Shown in pieces: positions 7,935 through 16,009 of a stretch of DNA of 64,000 nucleotides; the stretch's first letter is position 1; each line of letters starts with the position of its first letter. The position numbers and the translations under genes are program-made. Under the pieces are notes generated by a model. That model was not told where the DNA came from. It did no database searches and saw only the letters and a list, made by a program, of their open reading frames with translations. Source of the stretch: an uncultured Chitinophaga sp. (GTDB taxonomy: Bacteria > Bacteroidota > Bacteroidia > Cytophagales > Cyclobacteriaceae); assembly GCA_902168205.1 (NCBI GenBank), contig CABHOK010000003.1, positions 1,054,001 to 1,118,000 on the forward strand, read 5' to 3'.

Positions 7935-8828
7935 ATGGCAAACCAGAAACTCATTGTAATTGTCGGGCCTACTGCTGTAGGGAAAACATCGGTGGCGATC
8001 CAGGTGGCGCGGCATTTCAATACGGAAATTATTTCTGCGGATTCGCGCCAGATATTCAGAGAGTTAACGATTGGTACTGCCAAGCCCGATGATCTTGAAT
8101 TAGCCCAGGCGCCTCATCATTTTATAAACAGTCACTCGATCAAAGATGCGTATGATGCTGCCTCGTATGGGAGGGAAGCGCTTGCGCTGATTCACGAGCT
8201 TTTTAAAAATCACCAGTACCTGGTTCTCTGCGGTGGTTCCGGACTCTATGTAAAAGCAGTGCTGGAAGGTTTTGATGATATACCGGAAGTGCCTGATGAA
8301 ATCCGTGAACAACTCACTGCGAATTTTGAGAAGCACGGTATAGAGTGGCTGCAAGACCAGATGAGACAACTTGATCCGGAGCATCTGGCGGTTATCGATC
8401 AGCAAAATCCACATCGCCTTATTCGGGCTCTTGAAATAAAAATCGGTACCGGAAATTCGATTTCCAGCTATCGGAAGCAAAGCAAACTCGAGCATCCGTT
8501 CGAGGTGGTGAAGATCGGACTGGAATTGCCGCGCGGAGAACTCTATCGCAGAATTGATGATCGCATGGACCAGATGATTGCTGCCGGGTTGTTTGAGGAA
8601 GCAAAAGAACTATATATATATAAAGATCATAATGCGTTGCAAACCGTGGGCTACCAGGAGATCTTTGACTATATGGATGGTAAATATGATCGCGATGAAG
8701 CAGTGCGGTTACTGAAGCGTAACTCGCGCAGGTATGCCAAGCGTCAGCTCACCTGGTTTAAGCGTGATGAAGAAACACATTGGATGCATCCGCAGGATAT
8801 AGCGGGTATATTAAAATTGATTAACTAG
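7935..8828 (+). CDS. miaA: tRNA dimethylallyltransferase
   Basis: Transfers a dimethylallyl group from DMAPP to N6 of A37 in tRNAs reading UNN codons. 297 residues, normal length. P-loop GPTAVGKTS at residues 11-19, DSRQIFRELTIGTAKP near 40-55 (tRNA/DMAPP site), HHFINS near 65, and C-terminal GYQEIFDY and YAKRQLTWFKRD. A frame extension to TTG at 7920 exists, but ATG at 7935 places the P-loop at its usual distance. The bases just upstream (TTAACTTGC) resemble a -7 element lacking one T, so the mRNA leader may be very short. Confidence 0.96.
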   Translation: MANQKLIVIVGPTAVGKTSVAIQVARHFNTEIISADSRQIFRELTIGTAKPDDLELAQAPHHFINSHSIKDAYDAASYGREALALIHELFKNHQYLVLCGGSGLYVKAVLEGFDDIPEVPDEIREQLTANFEKHGIEWLQDQMRQLDPEHLAVIDQQNPHRLIRALEIKIGTGNSISSYRKQSKLEHPFEVVKIGLELPRGELYRRIDDRMDQMIAAGLFEEAKELYIYKDHNALQTVGYQEIFDYMDGKYDRDEAVRLLKRNSRRYAKRQLTWFKRDEETHWMHPQDIAGILKLIN

Positions 8829-8869
8829 CAGAAGTATATATTAGTTAAAGCACACGTTCCGGAAGTTAC

Positions 8870-10168
8870 ATGGAAAAGAAAGTATTGATCATAACCTATT
8901 ACTGGCCACCGAGCGGAGGGAGTGGTGTGCAACGTTGGCTGAAGTTTGTAAAGTATTTACCTTCTTTCGGATGGAAGCCCTATGTATTTACTCCGGAGAA
9001 TCCATCGTTTGCCATTCGAGATGAATCGTTGTTGAAAGATATACCTGCCGAAGCCAACGTAATTCACTTTCCGATATGGGAACCTTATGAAGCATTCTTT
9101 AAACTATCCGGATTACTCGGCAGTAAAAAATCGGCCAAGCCAACGGATCTTGTATCGGGTAAAAAGAAATCGCTCTTTCAGAAGATCAGCACGTGGATAC
9201 GCGGGAATTTTTTTATACCCGATCCGCGTGTGTTTTGGGTAAAGCCTTCGGTAAAATTTCTGCTGCGTTACCTGCAGGAGAATGATATACATACGATCAT
9301 CACCACTGGTCCGCCTCATAGTGTACACCTCATCGGTCTTAAACTAAAACAGAAGCAACCAACTCTGAAATGGTTTGCAGACTTTCGTGATCCGTGGAGT
9401 GACTGGGGTTTGTTGGATAGTCTTATGGTTGGATCGATCGCGCGTAGCTTTCATAAAAAACTCGAAGCACAGGTAATGCGCACGGCTGATGAAGTAATTA
9501 CCATAACACCCTTCTATGTACGCAAGTTTGAAAAGTTGTCGGGTAGAAAAGTACAGTTACTCACCAATGGTTTTGATGAAGATGACTTTAAAAACCTGGT
9601 GGTTCAAAGGCATGAGCGGTTTATTATTCGTCATGCCGGTATTGTAAATGAGAAATGTGACCCGCGCCCATTCATGCTCGCAGTGAAAGCATTGTCTCAA
9701 GAGCATACTGCATTTCGGGCTGCCGTGCAGGTTGATTTTGTTGGTGAGGTGCATCCGGATTTTCGTGCATTTGTTTTGAACGATGACGTGTTGAAAGGTA
9801 TCACTACGTTTACCTCCACCATTCCACACAAGCAACTGATGAAATGCTATGGCGAGTCTGCTATACTCTTGCTGGTGCTGACGGGCTACAAAGATGGTGA
9901 AGGATTTTTACCCGGAAAGTTATTCGAGTATCTCGCCACAGGACTGCCCGTGTTGGGTGTTGGTCCCGAGTATGGTGATGCTGCTGCATTGCTGAAGACT
10001 ACAGGAGCCGGAGCGATGATCGATGGCGAAAAGACTGCCGCTATAAAAACATTCCTGCTTCAGAAATTTGAGACATGGCAACAAGGCGAGTCGGTGGCAC
10101 AGCCTGCCGGCTTCACCGAATATTCGCGCAGAGGAATTACACGAACACTCATCGACCTGCTTAGATAA
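8870..10168 (+). CDS. Glycosyltransferase, GT4-like (GT-B fold)
   Basis: A 432-residue cytoplasmic or membrane-associated glycosyltransferase. N-terminal YYWPPSGGSGVQRWLKFVKYL is a typical acceptor-domain start of GT4 enzymes. The C-terminal nucleotide-sugar domain shows GFLPGKLFEYLATGLPVLGVGP around 345-365 (the E of the FEYLATG motif contacts the donor). A probable role is polysaccharide or glycolipid synthesis, but no other surface-sugar genes adjoin it and the substrate is unknown. It starts 41 bases after miaA, possibly on the same transcript. Confidence 0.8.
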   Translation: MEKKVLIITYYWPPSGGSGVQRWLKFVKYLPSFGWKPYVFTPENPSFAIRDESLLKDIPAEANVIHFPIWEPYEAFFKLSGLLGSKKSAKPTDLVSGKKKSLFQKISTWIRGNFFIPDPRVFWVKPSVKFLLRYLQENDIHTIITTGPPHSVHLIGLKLKQKQPTLKWFADFRDPWSDWGLLDSLMVGSIARSFHKKLEAQVMRTADEVITITPFYVRKFEKLSGRKVQLLTNGFDEDDFKNLVVQRHERFIIRHAGIVNEKCDPRPFMLAVKALSQEHTAFRAAVQVDFVGEVHPDFRAFVLNDDVLKGITTFTSTIPHKQLMKCYGESAILLLVLTGYKDGEGFLPGKLFEYLATGLPVLGVGPEYGDAAALLKTTGAGAMIDGEKTAAIKTFLLQKFETWQQGESVAQPAGFTEYSRRGITRTLIDLLR

Positions 10169-10373
10169 TTCGCGAGATGGTATATTTTTAGAAAAGAAAT
10201 TCCCATTTTGAATATATACCAGACTATACACTTCTAATTACAGCCATCCGTGCACTGTTGTAATCTTTGATTTTGAGACAGAAACAAAGTATCCGAAAAA
10301 AATATCGTTGGCACGCGAGCATTCGCTCTATCTGGACCTGCATTTGTAAATATTGAGGTAAGATTCATTAGCT

Positions 10374-10802
10374 ATGACGACTTTTTTTGAACATCAACGA
10401 TCAAGTTACAAGCGTAATTACATGCGTAACCTGATCTGTCTGGCTTCCCTGGATGGAAAGCTTGATGAAGAGGAAAGAACCCTGATCCAAAAGATCGGAG
10501 CGAAGCGCGGCTTGAAAGTATGGCAGGTAAGTGAGCTGGTTGAAAGCCCGGGAAATTGTGAGATTTTCTTACCTGAATCAATGAACAACCGAATGGATTT
10601 GGTATACGATCTCATGCAGATCGTACACATCGACAATGAAGTTACGGAGTATGAAACCGAATTTATGATGACGATAATCGAGGCATTGCATTTGCAGCCG
10701 GAGATCGTGAATCAATTAATGGCGATGTTCCAGGAAGGAGTTCCTTCGGTAGAAGAATGGAAAGAGTTTGTGAGTTTTACACGCGAGTGTGAGAACGGAT
10801 AA
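10374..10802 (+). CDS. TerB-like protein
   Basis: A 142-residue all-helical soluble protein. The pattern LICLASLDGKLDEEERTLIQKI (residues 20-41), followed after about 45 residues by DLMQIVHIDNEVTEYETEFM, is the duplicated acidic-loop arrangement of TerB/DjlA-N domains (tellurite-resistance TerB family). Function in Bacteroidota is not established. No other ter gene is nearby. A strong terminator follows. Confidence 0.65.
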   Translation: MTTFFEHQRSSYKRNYMRNLICLASLDGKLDEEERTLIQKIGAKRGLKVWQVSELVESPGNCEIFLPESMNNRMDLVYDLMQIVHIDNEVTEYETEFMMTIIEALHLQPEIVNQLMAMFQEGVPSVEEWKEFVSFTRECENG

Positions 10803-10834
10803 TTAACGCAGGGAGCCCATCCTCAAGTTGTGAG

Positions 10835-10868
10835 GCCAGTCTGTTCCAGAGCAGGCTGGCTTTTTTTA
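10835..10868 (+). terminator. Rho-independent terminator
   Basis: Stem GCCAGTCTG / CAGGCTGGC (one G-U pair), loop TTCCAGAG, followed by seven T. It sits between the convergent TerB-like and MerR genes. On the other strand there is no comparable T run. Confidence 0.85.
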
Positions 10869-11276
10869 TTTCTCCTTCTTTACGCCATTCACTTTGCCGC
10901 GTACCAGCCGTGTTACATCGCATACACCGGTTTCGCATTGATCGATCATGATCAGTAAATTATTTTTTGTGCGCGCCAGCTCGTCCAGTTGCTCCTGAAC
11001 AAGTTTGAGTTTTTTTTCAAGATACTTCTTGGCGCGTTTAGGGTCCAGTGATCCATCGTTTATCAAGGTGATGATGCCGCGCGCTTCTTTCAGTGTAAAC
11101 CCTCGGGCCGTAATTTCTTTAATGGCGGTAATGCGACTAAGCGTTTCTTCCGGATACTCCTTGTAATTGTTTTTACGTCTCGATTGCTCAGGCACTTGTA
11201 TCAACCCGAGTTTCTCATAGAACCGGATCGTGTGTCTGGACAGATTTGTCTTTTGTGCAAGTTCACCAATCAGCAT
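10866..11276 (-). CDS. MerR-family transcriptional regulator
   Basis: A 136-residue MerR protein. N-terminal winged helix (IGELAQKTNLSRHTIRFYEKLGLI, then NYKEYPEETLSRI), dimerisation helix rich in Lys/Glu at about 75-105, and a C-terminal effector segment QCETGVCDV with two Cys four residues apart. That is compatible with a thiol or metal sensor (compare the CueR/ZntR loops), but metal specificity cannot be read off. A TTG codon extends the frame by two codons; ATG at 11276 was preferred because MLIGEL is the canonical start. A perfect palindrome lies 20 bases upstream. Confidence 0.88.
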   Translation of the reverse strand: MLIGELAQKTNLSRHTIRFYEKLGLIQVPEQSRRKNNYKEYPEETLSRITAIKEITARGFTLKEARGIITLINDGSLDPKRAKKYLEKKLKLVQEQLDELARTKNNLLIMIDQCETGVCDVTRLVRGKVNGVKKEK

Positions 11277-11296
11277 AAGCAACTGTTTAACGAGTG

Positions 11297-11310
11297 TAGA
11301 GTATACTCTA
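11297..11310. promoter_or_regulatory. Probable MerR operator
   Basis: Perfect 14-bp palindrome TAGAGTATACTCTA just upstream of the MerR gene. It matches the TAGAGTnnACTCTA core recognised by several MerR-family members. The half word TATACTCTA recurs 80 bases away at 11383-11391. Confidence 0.6.
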
Positions 11311-11370
11311 TGGTTGTGTTTGATACTTTAAAATTAATACATCCTTCGAAAATAAACCATGCATTTCCTC

Positions 11371-11400
11371 TTGACAGTCGACTATACTCTACGCTATACC
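11371..11400 (+). promoter_or_regulatory. Candidate MerR-controlled promoter
   Basis: TTGACA (11371-11376), 18 bases, TATACC (11395-11400), with the operator half word TATACTCTA (11383-11391) inside the spacer. It faces the secreted protein and hydrolase genes downstream. The arrangement is MerR-like, but the elements do not match the phylum's usual -7 box. Confidence 0.35.
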
Positions 11401-11446
11401 TTCGTTGTACGAAATCAATTTTCTAAATGCTTAAACAAAAAAGATC

Positions 11447-11824
11447 ATGAAACAGGTTGGATTAATAATGTTGCTTTGCTTCACCTCGTTCTATGCCATC
11501 GCGCAGAGTAGTGTTGAGATACCCAAAAAAGAATTTACAGTACATGCCGATGCGCAGGCTGTAGACATTGCTGCCGGCAGCACCGGGAAAATAAATCTGC
11601 AGATCATGCGGTCGAAGAATTTTCAAAAGTCGGAAGCATCGTTTCGTGTTGCATCATCACTTCCGGAAGGTATAACGATTCGTTACGATGCACAGAACGA
11701 ATCTGATTATGCAGCGGTTATCACTACAACAGCGCAGGTAACGCCCGGTACGTACCAGGTCATTATGAATTGTACCATTCACAACAAGACAAAAGGTGTT
11801 ATTGTAAAACTCAAGATCATATAA
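11447..11824 (+). CDS. Small secreted Ig-like (NEW3-type) protein
   Basis: 125 residues with a signal peptide (MKQVGLIMLLCFTSFYAIAQ). The rest is a single beta-sandwich-like domain: AGSTGKINLQIMRSKNF, then LPEGITIRYDAQNESDYAAVITTTAQVTPGTYQVIMNCTI, reminiscent of NPCBM-associated NEW3 domains. Periplasmic or surface location is expected. It is followed after three bases by an alpha/beta hydrolase and preceded by the possible MerR-controlled promoter. Function unknown. Confidence 0.6.
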   Translation: MKQVGLIMLLCFTSFYAIAQSSVEIPKKEFTVHADAQAVDIAAGSTGKINLQIMRSKNFQKSEASFRVASSLPEGITIRYDAQNESDYAAVITTTAQVTPGTYQVIMNCTIHNKTKGVIVKLKII

Positions 11825-11827
11825 TGC

Positions 11828-12736
11828 ATGGAGACTGTGATGAACAATACCGTGGTGAACCGATCTGCAGCGACATCAGCTAAAAAGAAATTTCACATCC
11901 CCCTGGCTATACGCTTTATCCGCTGGACGTTGCCGCGACTGGAGATGATCGCGCCTCGCTATGCACACAACTGGTTTGTGGATTTGTTCTTTAGTCCGCC
12001 ACGGTATACTATACCACAGGTTGAACGTGAAGTGTTACAGCAGGCACAACGATCAAAACTATATATAGGAGATGTGCCAATAGAAGTATATACCTGGGGA
12101 ACCGGGCCTGCTGTTCTGCTCGTACACGGTTGGGCTGGTCGCGCTTCTCAATTCAGAAATTTTGTTCTGTATTTAACCGATCGCGGTTACCAGGTTATAG
12201 CGTTTGATGCACCTGCACACGGAAACTCCAAAGGTAATCGAACCAATATCTTCCAGTTCAGGGATGCTATTCTTCAACTTGAAAAAAGGGCCGGAGCGTT
12301 TCGTGCCATCGTTGCACATTCTATAGGGGGCGCTGCTGCTATATTTGCGTTGGCGGAAGGTATAAAAACGCAAACGGTAATAACCATTGCTACGCCTTCT
12401 ATCGGTGATGAGATCATCCACGAATTTGCACTGCGCATCAACGGCTCCGCAAAGGCTGAGGAAAAGTTGAAAGCTCATATCCTGAAAACATTTCAACGCC
12501 CGTTCCATGAGTTGATGGCTTCGCATTTCGCGCAGCAGTTAGATCAGAGTATAGACTGGCTCATCATCCACGATGAACATGACAAGGAAGCCTCGATGCA
12601 GAATGCACAGCGACTATACGAAGCGTATCCGCGAGCTACAGTTAAAATCACATCTACTTTAGGACACACGCGTATTCTGCGAGATGAAGAGGTTATTGCA
12701 ACTTGCCTGAACTTCATTGAAAATAGAACAGTGTAG
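11828..12736 (+). CDS. Alpha/beta hydrolase
   Basis: 302 residues. Oxyanion motif LLVHGWAGRASQF near 95, nucleophile elbow VAHSIGGAA near 160 (Ser in HSIGG rather than GxSxG, a tolerated variant), acid region IHDEHDKEA near 250 and catalytic His in LGHTRILRD near 283: a complete triad. Related proteins are annotated as general esterases/hydrolases; the substrate is unknown. No signal peptide is evident despite the secreted neighbour upstream (three bases apart), so the link may be transcriptional only. Confidence 0.8.
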   Translation: METVMNNTVVNRSAATSAKKKFHIPLAIRFIRWTLPRLEMIAPRYAHNWFVDLFFSPPRYTIPQVEREVLQQAQRSKLYIGDVPIEVYTWGTGPAVLLVHGWAGRASQFRNFVLYLTDRGYQVIAFDAPAHGNSKGNRTNIFQFRDAILQLEKRAGAFRAIVAHSIGGAAAIFALAEGIKTQTVITIATPSIGDEIIHEFALRINGSAKAEEKLKAHILKTFQRPFHELMASHFAQQLDQSIDWLIIHDEHDKEASMQNAQRLYEAYPRATVKITSTLGHTRILRDEEVIATCLNFIENRTV

Positions 12737-12759
12737 GGAAAGTTCATCCCCGCGGAAAT

Positions 12760-12816
12760 TGCAGATATATGCAGGAGATTCGCATTTAACCTCTGCGCCA
12801 ATCTGCTATATCTGCG
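12760..12816. repeat. Inverted repeat containing CTCTGCG words
   Basis: TGCAGATATA at 12760-12769 is inverted as TATATCTGCg at 12807-12816. Words CTCTGCG, ATCTGC and TCTGCGG between and after them match the repeat type at 4843-4885. Confidence 0.5.
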
Positions 12817-12829
12817 GCAAAAGAAAAAC

Positions 12830-12868
12830 GTCACGGCCATATATACTATACGTTCGTGACATTTTTTA
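12830..12868. terminator. Bidirectional terminator
   Basis: GTCACG (12830-12835) pairs with CGTGAC (12855-12860) across a 19-base loop; T6 follows on the plus strand and an A run precedes it (T run on the minus strand). It lies between the convergent hydrolase and GyrI-like genes. Confidence 0.7.
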
Positions 12869-12874
12869 TTGATA

Positions 12875-13498
12875 TCACTTCACCGGCTCGCGTAAAATAG
12901 TTTTGAGTTTTTCCGGTGCTGTCTTTCTGAAATCTGAAAGGTATATTTCGTGGTGGAGGCCGTTTTTCTTCAGGTTATGTTTTTCTATAAACTTTTGCAT
13001 TTGCAGTAAAGTTTCAGGTTCCCGATCGAACGGTCCTACATGCAACATTTGAAGCACTTTGCCTTCGGCTAAAGTATATAAAGATGTCTCTGCTACGCTG
13101 GGTATATTTTTCTTTTTCGATACCGTTGCTTTAGCTTCTTCCACCATCGCTTCAGTGACAAAGTCAGGCATGCGTATCAGTAAACGCCAGTACCATTCGT
13201 CACGTGGTATACGTAGTGGAGCTTCCTCCATGGTTAGTGTTCCAAAGCGTTCGTCATCAAACCACCACAGTCCTTCGAGTTTGGGCACTGTAAAATCGTG
13301 TGCCGTTGCTTTTGCCATAAACTTTATCGCATACGCAACCGGGTATAGCGTCTCCAGTTTGTCTGCAAATGCGCGCGAGGAGGGATCTCCTTTACCGGTT
13401 ATTGTCAGGTATGGTACAGATGGGAGTTCTATAATTTCTGGTTGTTGCTTGGCAGTATAATAGGATTTAAACTTTTTAGTGAGGTCTAACTTTTCCAT
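12875..13498 (-). CDS. GyrI-like small-molecule-binding domain protein
   Basis: 207 residues. Begins MEKLDLTKKFKSYY followed by PEIIELPSVPYLTITGKGDP, the entry to a stand-alone GyrI/AraC-effector-binding-like fold (Bacteroidota proteins of the type that binds hydrophobic cations). VAYAIKFMAKA and PKLEGLWWF are family-like. Further upstream codons are open to 13540, but the charged MEKLDL start is favoured. A second, unrelated-length GyrI-like protein is encoded at 18736-19194. Likely role: binding or hydrolysis of small toxic compounds; not demonstrated. Confidence 0.75.
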   Translation of the reverse strand: MEKLDLTKKFKSYYTAKQQPEIIELPSVPYLTITGKGDPSSRAFADKLETLYPVAYAIKFMAKATAHDFTVPKLEGLWWFDDERFGTLTMEEAPLRIPRDEWYWRLLIRMPDFVTEAMVEEAKATVSKKKNIPSVAETSLYTLAEGKVLQMLHVGPFDREPETLLQMQKFIEKHNLKKNGLHHEIYLSDFRKTAPEKLKTILREPVK

Positions 13499-13601
13499 AC
13501 GTTGTTTTTGCACAAAGTGAATCTCACCCGGTGACAACACTATGTCAGTTGAGGTATGGGAGTTAAAATAATTTTAAGAAACAATGTGAAAGCAAATCCA
13601 C

Positions 13602-13814
13602 TTATAGTTCATCAGGCTTTTGAAGTATTTCGTCCTGCATCTCGGCTAATAGTAAATCGGCATTGATGTGAATCGATTTACTCAGGCGATATTCAGTAGC
13701 TATATAGTCAATCCAGGCTGTAACGGATTTTTGAGGGACATGCGCAAGGAGCCAGAGTAAAACTTTGCGGTCTATCTCATCAAGTTTAAAGAACTCCAGT
13801 TTTTCGTTTTCCAT
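13602..13814 (-). CDS. Small hypothetical protein
   Basis: 70 residues from ATG 13814 (MENEKLEFFKLDEIDRK). Acidic and helical, with WLLAHVPQKSVTAWIDYIA and a C-terminal ADLLLAEMQDEILQ. No recognisable domain. The composition resembles a real soluble protein (a Trp/Leu core with charged flanks). It stands alone, divergent from the ModF-like gene. Confidence 0.5.
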   Translation of the reverse strand: MENEKLEFFKLDEIDRKVLLWLLAHVPQKSVTAWIDYIATEYRLSKSIHINADLLLAEMQDEILQKPDEL

Positions 13815-13896
13815 GACTGGTAGGGGTAACGGTAAGAGCGTGGTCAATTTAGTACTTTATGACAAGCTTGTGAAGAAGCTTTCATAACTTATTCAT

Positions 13897-13942
13897 CTGT
13901 TATAACAGCATTTGAAATACGGATACCAGAAAGCCGTATTTC
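13897..13942. repeat. Two palindromes in divergent gap
   Basis: CTGTTATAACAG (13897-13908) is a perfect 12-bp palindrome. GAAATACGG (13914-13922) and CCGTATTTC (13934-13942) form a perfect 9-bp stem with an 11-base loop. No T run on either side, so operator-like or structural rather than a terminator. The rest of the 13815-14086 gap shows nothing else. Confidence 0.55.
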
Positions 13943-14086
13943 GTTTGCATTTATAGTGGTATACCCTATACCCGACAGGGCTTATTTAGTAAGCTATAGT
14001 TATGTAGTATACGTATATTCTAAATTTATGTGCCTGCATTTCATGGATTAATGCACTATAATTCTTTCTATTTTCAGAAGGGCGAT

Positions 14087-14094
14087 TAGTTTTG
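14087..14094 (+). promoter_or_regulatory. -7 promoter element of ModF-like gene
   Basis: TAGTTTTG matches TAnnTTTG exactly and lies five bases before the ATG at 14100, so transcription would begin almost at the start codon. The -33 position reads TTT rather than TTG. Confidence 0.5.
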
Positions 14095-14099
14095 CTTCC

Positions 14100-15488
14100 A
14101 TGATAGAACTGAGGAATGTAGAGGTTGTAAAGAACGGCAGGCGTTTATTTGAGACTCTCAATTGGACTATAAAACCGAACGAACATTGGGTTATAGCGGG
14201 GCCCAACGGTAGTGGAAAAACTATATTGCTGGAACTTATAGCCGGTAACGCACACGCAGCGCACGGTGAAGTGGTATATGATTTTGTGAACGGCAATACA
14301 TGGGATGAACGGTTTATTCAGCGGAAACAAAACGTGCACTATATTCCTGCACATGCCATTCAAACATTCCTGCAGCACCACGAGTTGTTTTATCAGCAGC
14401 GTTACTATAGTATAGGAGATGAACGTATTCCGCGGGTGCGCGATCTGTTTGGCGATGATGTGGCGAGACTGCATGCGCTCGATTTTCCGCCAAGCTTCAA
14501 CATCGATGGGTTATTGGACATTGAAGTAACAAGGCTCTCCAACGGTCAGCTCAAGAAGGTGCTGATTCTTAAAAACCTCGTGCGCGACTTGCCAAAAGTA
14601 TTGCTGTTCGATTACCCGTTCGAAGGATTGGATCACGCCAGCCGTAATGATCTGATAGTTTTTATGGATCATCTCGCCATTACGTATGGTATACAGGTTG
14701 TGCTGGTAGATCATGAACATCACCTGCCTGCTGTAATAAACCGAAAACTTGTACTCAATCAATTCAAAATTGTTTCGGAAGAAGAAGTCAGGCATCAGCC
14801 GGCTTCGGTCATTCCAAACGATACTATATATAGCTATACAAACGGCTCGGGTACGCCTGTTGCCGAAATGAAGAATGTTACCATTCGCTATGGCGAGAAG
14901 GAAATCATCAGCAACCTTAACTGGAAAATTTATGCCGGTGAACGTTGGGCGCTAACCGGACGAAACGGTTCTGGTAAAACCACGTTGTTCAGTCTCATCT
15001 TTGCCGATCACCCGATGGCTTATAGTCAGAAGGTATATTTGTTTGGCAAGCGCAGAGGGAGTGGTGAGTCCATTTGGGACATCAAGAACCGCATTAATTA
15101 CCTGGGGCCAGAGCTGATCAGTTATCTGAATCCTCAGCACATTACCATGACGGTAAAAGAATATATGCTGGGGCAGCAAAAGACCATGAGCGTTGCGGCA
15201 CTGGAGCGTGTCATTGCCTTTTTCGATGCACAGTCATTTATAGCAAAGCCGGTTAAGCAACTTTCATCGGGACAGCTGCAGTTAACGCTCATTATGTTGA
15301 GTCTGCTGTCCGATAAAGAATTGATTTTGCTGGACGAACCTTTTCAGTTTCTGGACACCAATACGAAAGATCGCGTGAGTCAATATTTACAGGAGCATCT
15401 GCACGAAGACACTACGCTGGTGCTGATCACACATTATGAGCAGGACATTGCCCGTTGGACGAAGCAACGATTGCATTTGCAGCGTTAA
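14100..15488 (+). CDS. Tandem ABC ATPase, ModF-like
   Basis: 462 residues containing two complete ABC nucleotide-binding domains and no membrane part. First Walker A GPNGSGKT near 37-44, signature LSNGQLKK near 148, Walker B VLLFDYPFEGLD near 165. Second Walker A GRNGSGKT near 288, signature LSSGQLQL near 387, Walker B LILLDEPFQFLD near 408. The layout and length match ModF/PhrA-type proteins rather than ABC-F (no long linker between domains). In the first Walker B the usual catalytic Glu is replaced (DYPFEG). No molybdate genes adjoin; role uncertain. Confidence 0.8.
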   Translation: MIELRNVEVVKNGRRLFETLNWTIKPNEHWVIAGPNGSGKTILLELIAGNAHAAHGEVVYDFVNGNTWDERFIQRKQNVHYIPAHAIQTFLQHHELFYQQRYYSIGDERIPRVRDLFGDDVARLHALDFPPSFNIDGLLDIEVTRLSNGQLKKVLILKNLVRDLPKVLLFDYPFEGLDHASRNDLIVFMDHLAITYGIQVVLVDHEHHLPAVINRKLVLNQFKIVSEEEVRHQPASVIPNDTIYSYTNGSGTPVAEMKNVTIRYGEKEIISNLNWKIYAGERWALTGRNGSGKTTLFSLIFADHPMAYSQKVYLFGKRRGSGESIWDIKNRINYLGPELISYLNPQHITMTVKEYMLGQQKTMSVAALERVIAFFDAQSFIAKPVKQLSSGQLQLTLIMLSLLSDKELILLDEPFQFLDTNTKDRVSQYLQEHLHEDTTLVLITHYEQDIARWTKQRLHLQR

Positions 15489-15526
15489 TAGTGTGCATAC
15501 GTGTGGCTGAACCTTTTTGTGTGTCT

Positions 15527-15556
15527 TTGTGTACTTAGAACATATTGATATATTTG
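15527..15556 (+). promoter_or_regulatory. ArsR gene promoter
   Basis: TTG (15527-15529), exactly 19 bases, TATATTTG (15549-15556): a full match to the TTG-N19-TAnnTTTG consensus. The start codon at 15569 follows by 12 bases, so the leader is only a few nucleotides. Confidence 0.8.
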
Positions 15557-15568
15557 CATTTATTAGCG

Positions 15569-15853
15569 ATGGCACTGAGCACAAAACAAATCGAAAAGAT
15601 CTCCAAGGCATTGGGAGATAGTAATCGCCTCAAGATCCTTCAGCATATTTCCAAGAAGGGTGGTTGTGGTCACTGTTCGCAAATACAGGAAGAAAGCGAA
15701 CTGGCACAGCCTTCTGTAAGTCACCACTTAAAAGTATTGATCGAAGCCGGTCTTATTGAGCCAGAAAAGGAGGGTAGAAACCATAAATATATTCTGAACG
15801 AGAAGGTGTTGAAGGAGTACACCCAAAGCATTAACCAGTTGAAATTCGTGTAG
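15569..15853 (+). CDS. ArsR-family transcriptional regulator
   Basis: 94-residue winged-helix repressor. KISKALGDSNRLKILQHI, then the recognition helix region LAQPSVSHHLKVLIEAGLIEPEKEGRNHKYIL. A Cys-rich insert GGCGHCSQI (residues 32-40) precedes the recognition helix and could sense thiol chemistry or a metal. ATG at 15569 is chosen because the promoter's -7 box overlaps the longer TTG-started frame. It precedes an Old Yellow Enzyme and a DoxX gene, a combination seen for electrophile-responsive regulators. Confidence 0.88.
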   Translation: MALSTKQIEKISKALGDSNRLKILQHISKKGGCGHCSQIQEESELAQPSVSHHLKVLIEAGLIEPEKEGRNHKYILNEKVLKEYTQSINQLKFV

Positions 15854-15871
15854 TTATATTTTTTTTATAAA

Positions 15872-15895
15872 ATATATTGAAGAATTTCAATGCAT
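15872..15895. promoter_or_regulatory. Probable ArsR operator
   Basis: Dyad ATATATTGAA-GAAT-TTCAATGCAT: the inner six bases of each half are perfectly inverted and eight of ten match overall. The layout resembles ArsR/SmtB sites (ATA..TCAA-N-TTGA..TAT). It lies just after arsR and before the reductase gene. Confidence 0.55.
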
Positions 15896-15936
15896 CGATG
15901 AACTAAACGAGAACGTTTCGCATTGTAGAGTTTAAC

Positions 15937-15959
15937 TGGCCTGACCGGCCACTTTTTTT
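15937..15959 (+). terminator. Short terminator after arsR
   Basis: TGGCC-TGACC-GGCCA stem-loop followed by C and seven T. The stem is only five bp but all G/C-rich, so it could stop the arsR transcript or attenuate read-through into the reductase gene. Confidence 0.6.
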
Positions 15960-16009
15960 AAATTAACGTATTGAAATATTTAAATGTATTAATTAAAATC
16001 CCTTGGCAT

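Noticed and set aside
7583-8083. 166-codon minus-strand ORF across the miaA start
   Set aside because: It lies antisense to miaA and the repeat arms; its Ser/Leu/Arg-rich translation is a by-product of the pyrimidine-rich word array.
14100-15488. ABC-F ribosome-protection factor
   Set aside because: The two ATPase domains lack the long charged interdomain linker of ABC-F proteins, and the length and spacing fit ModF-like proteins better.
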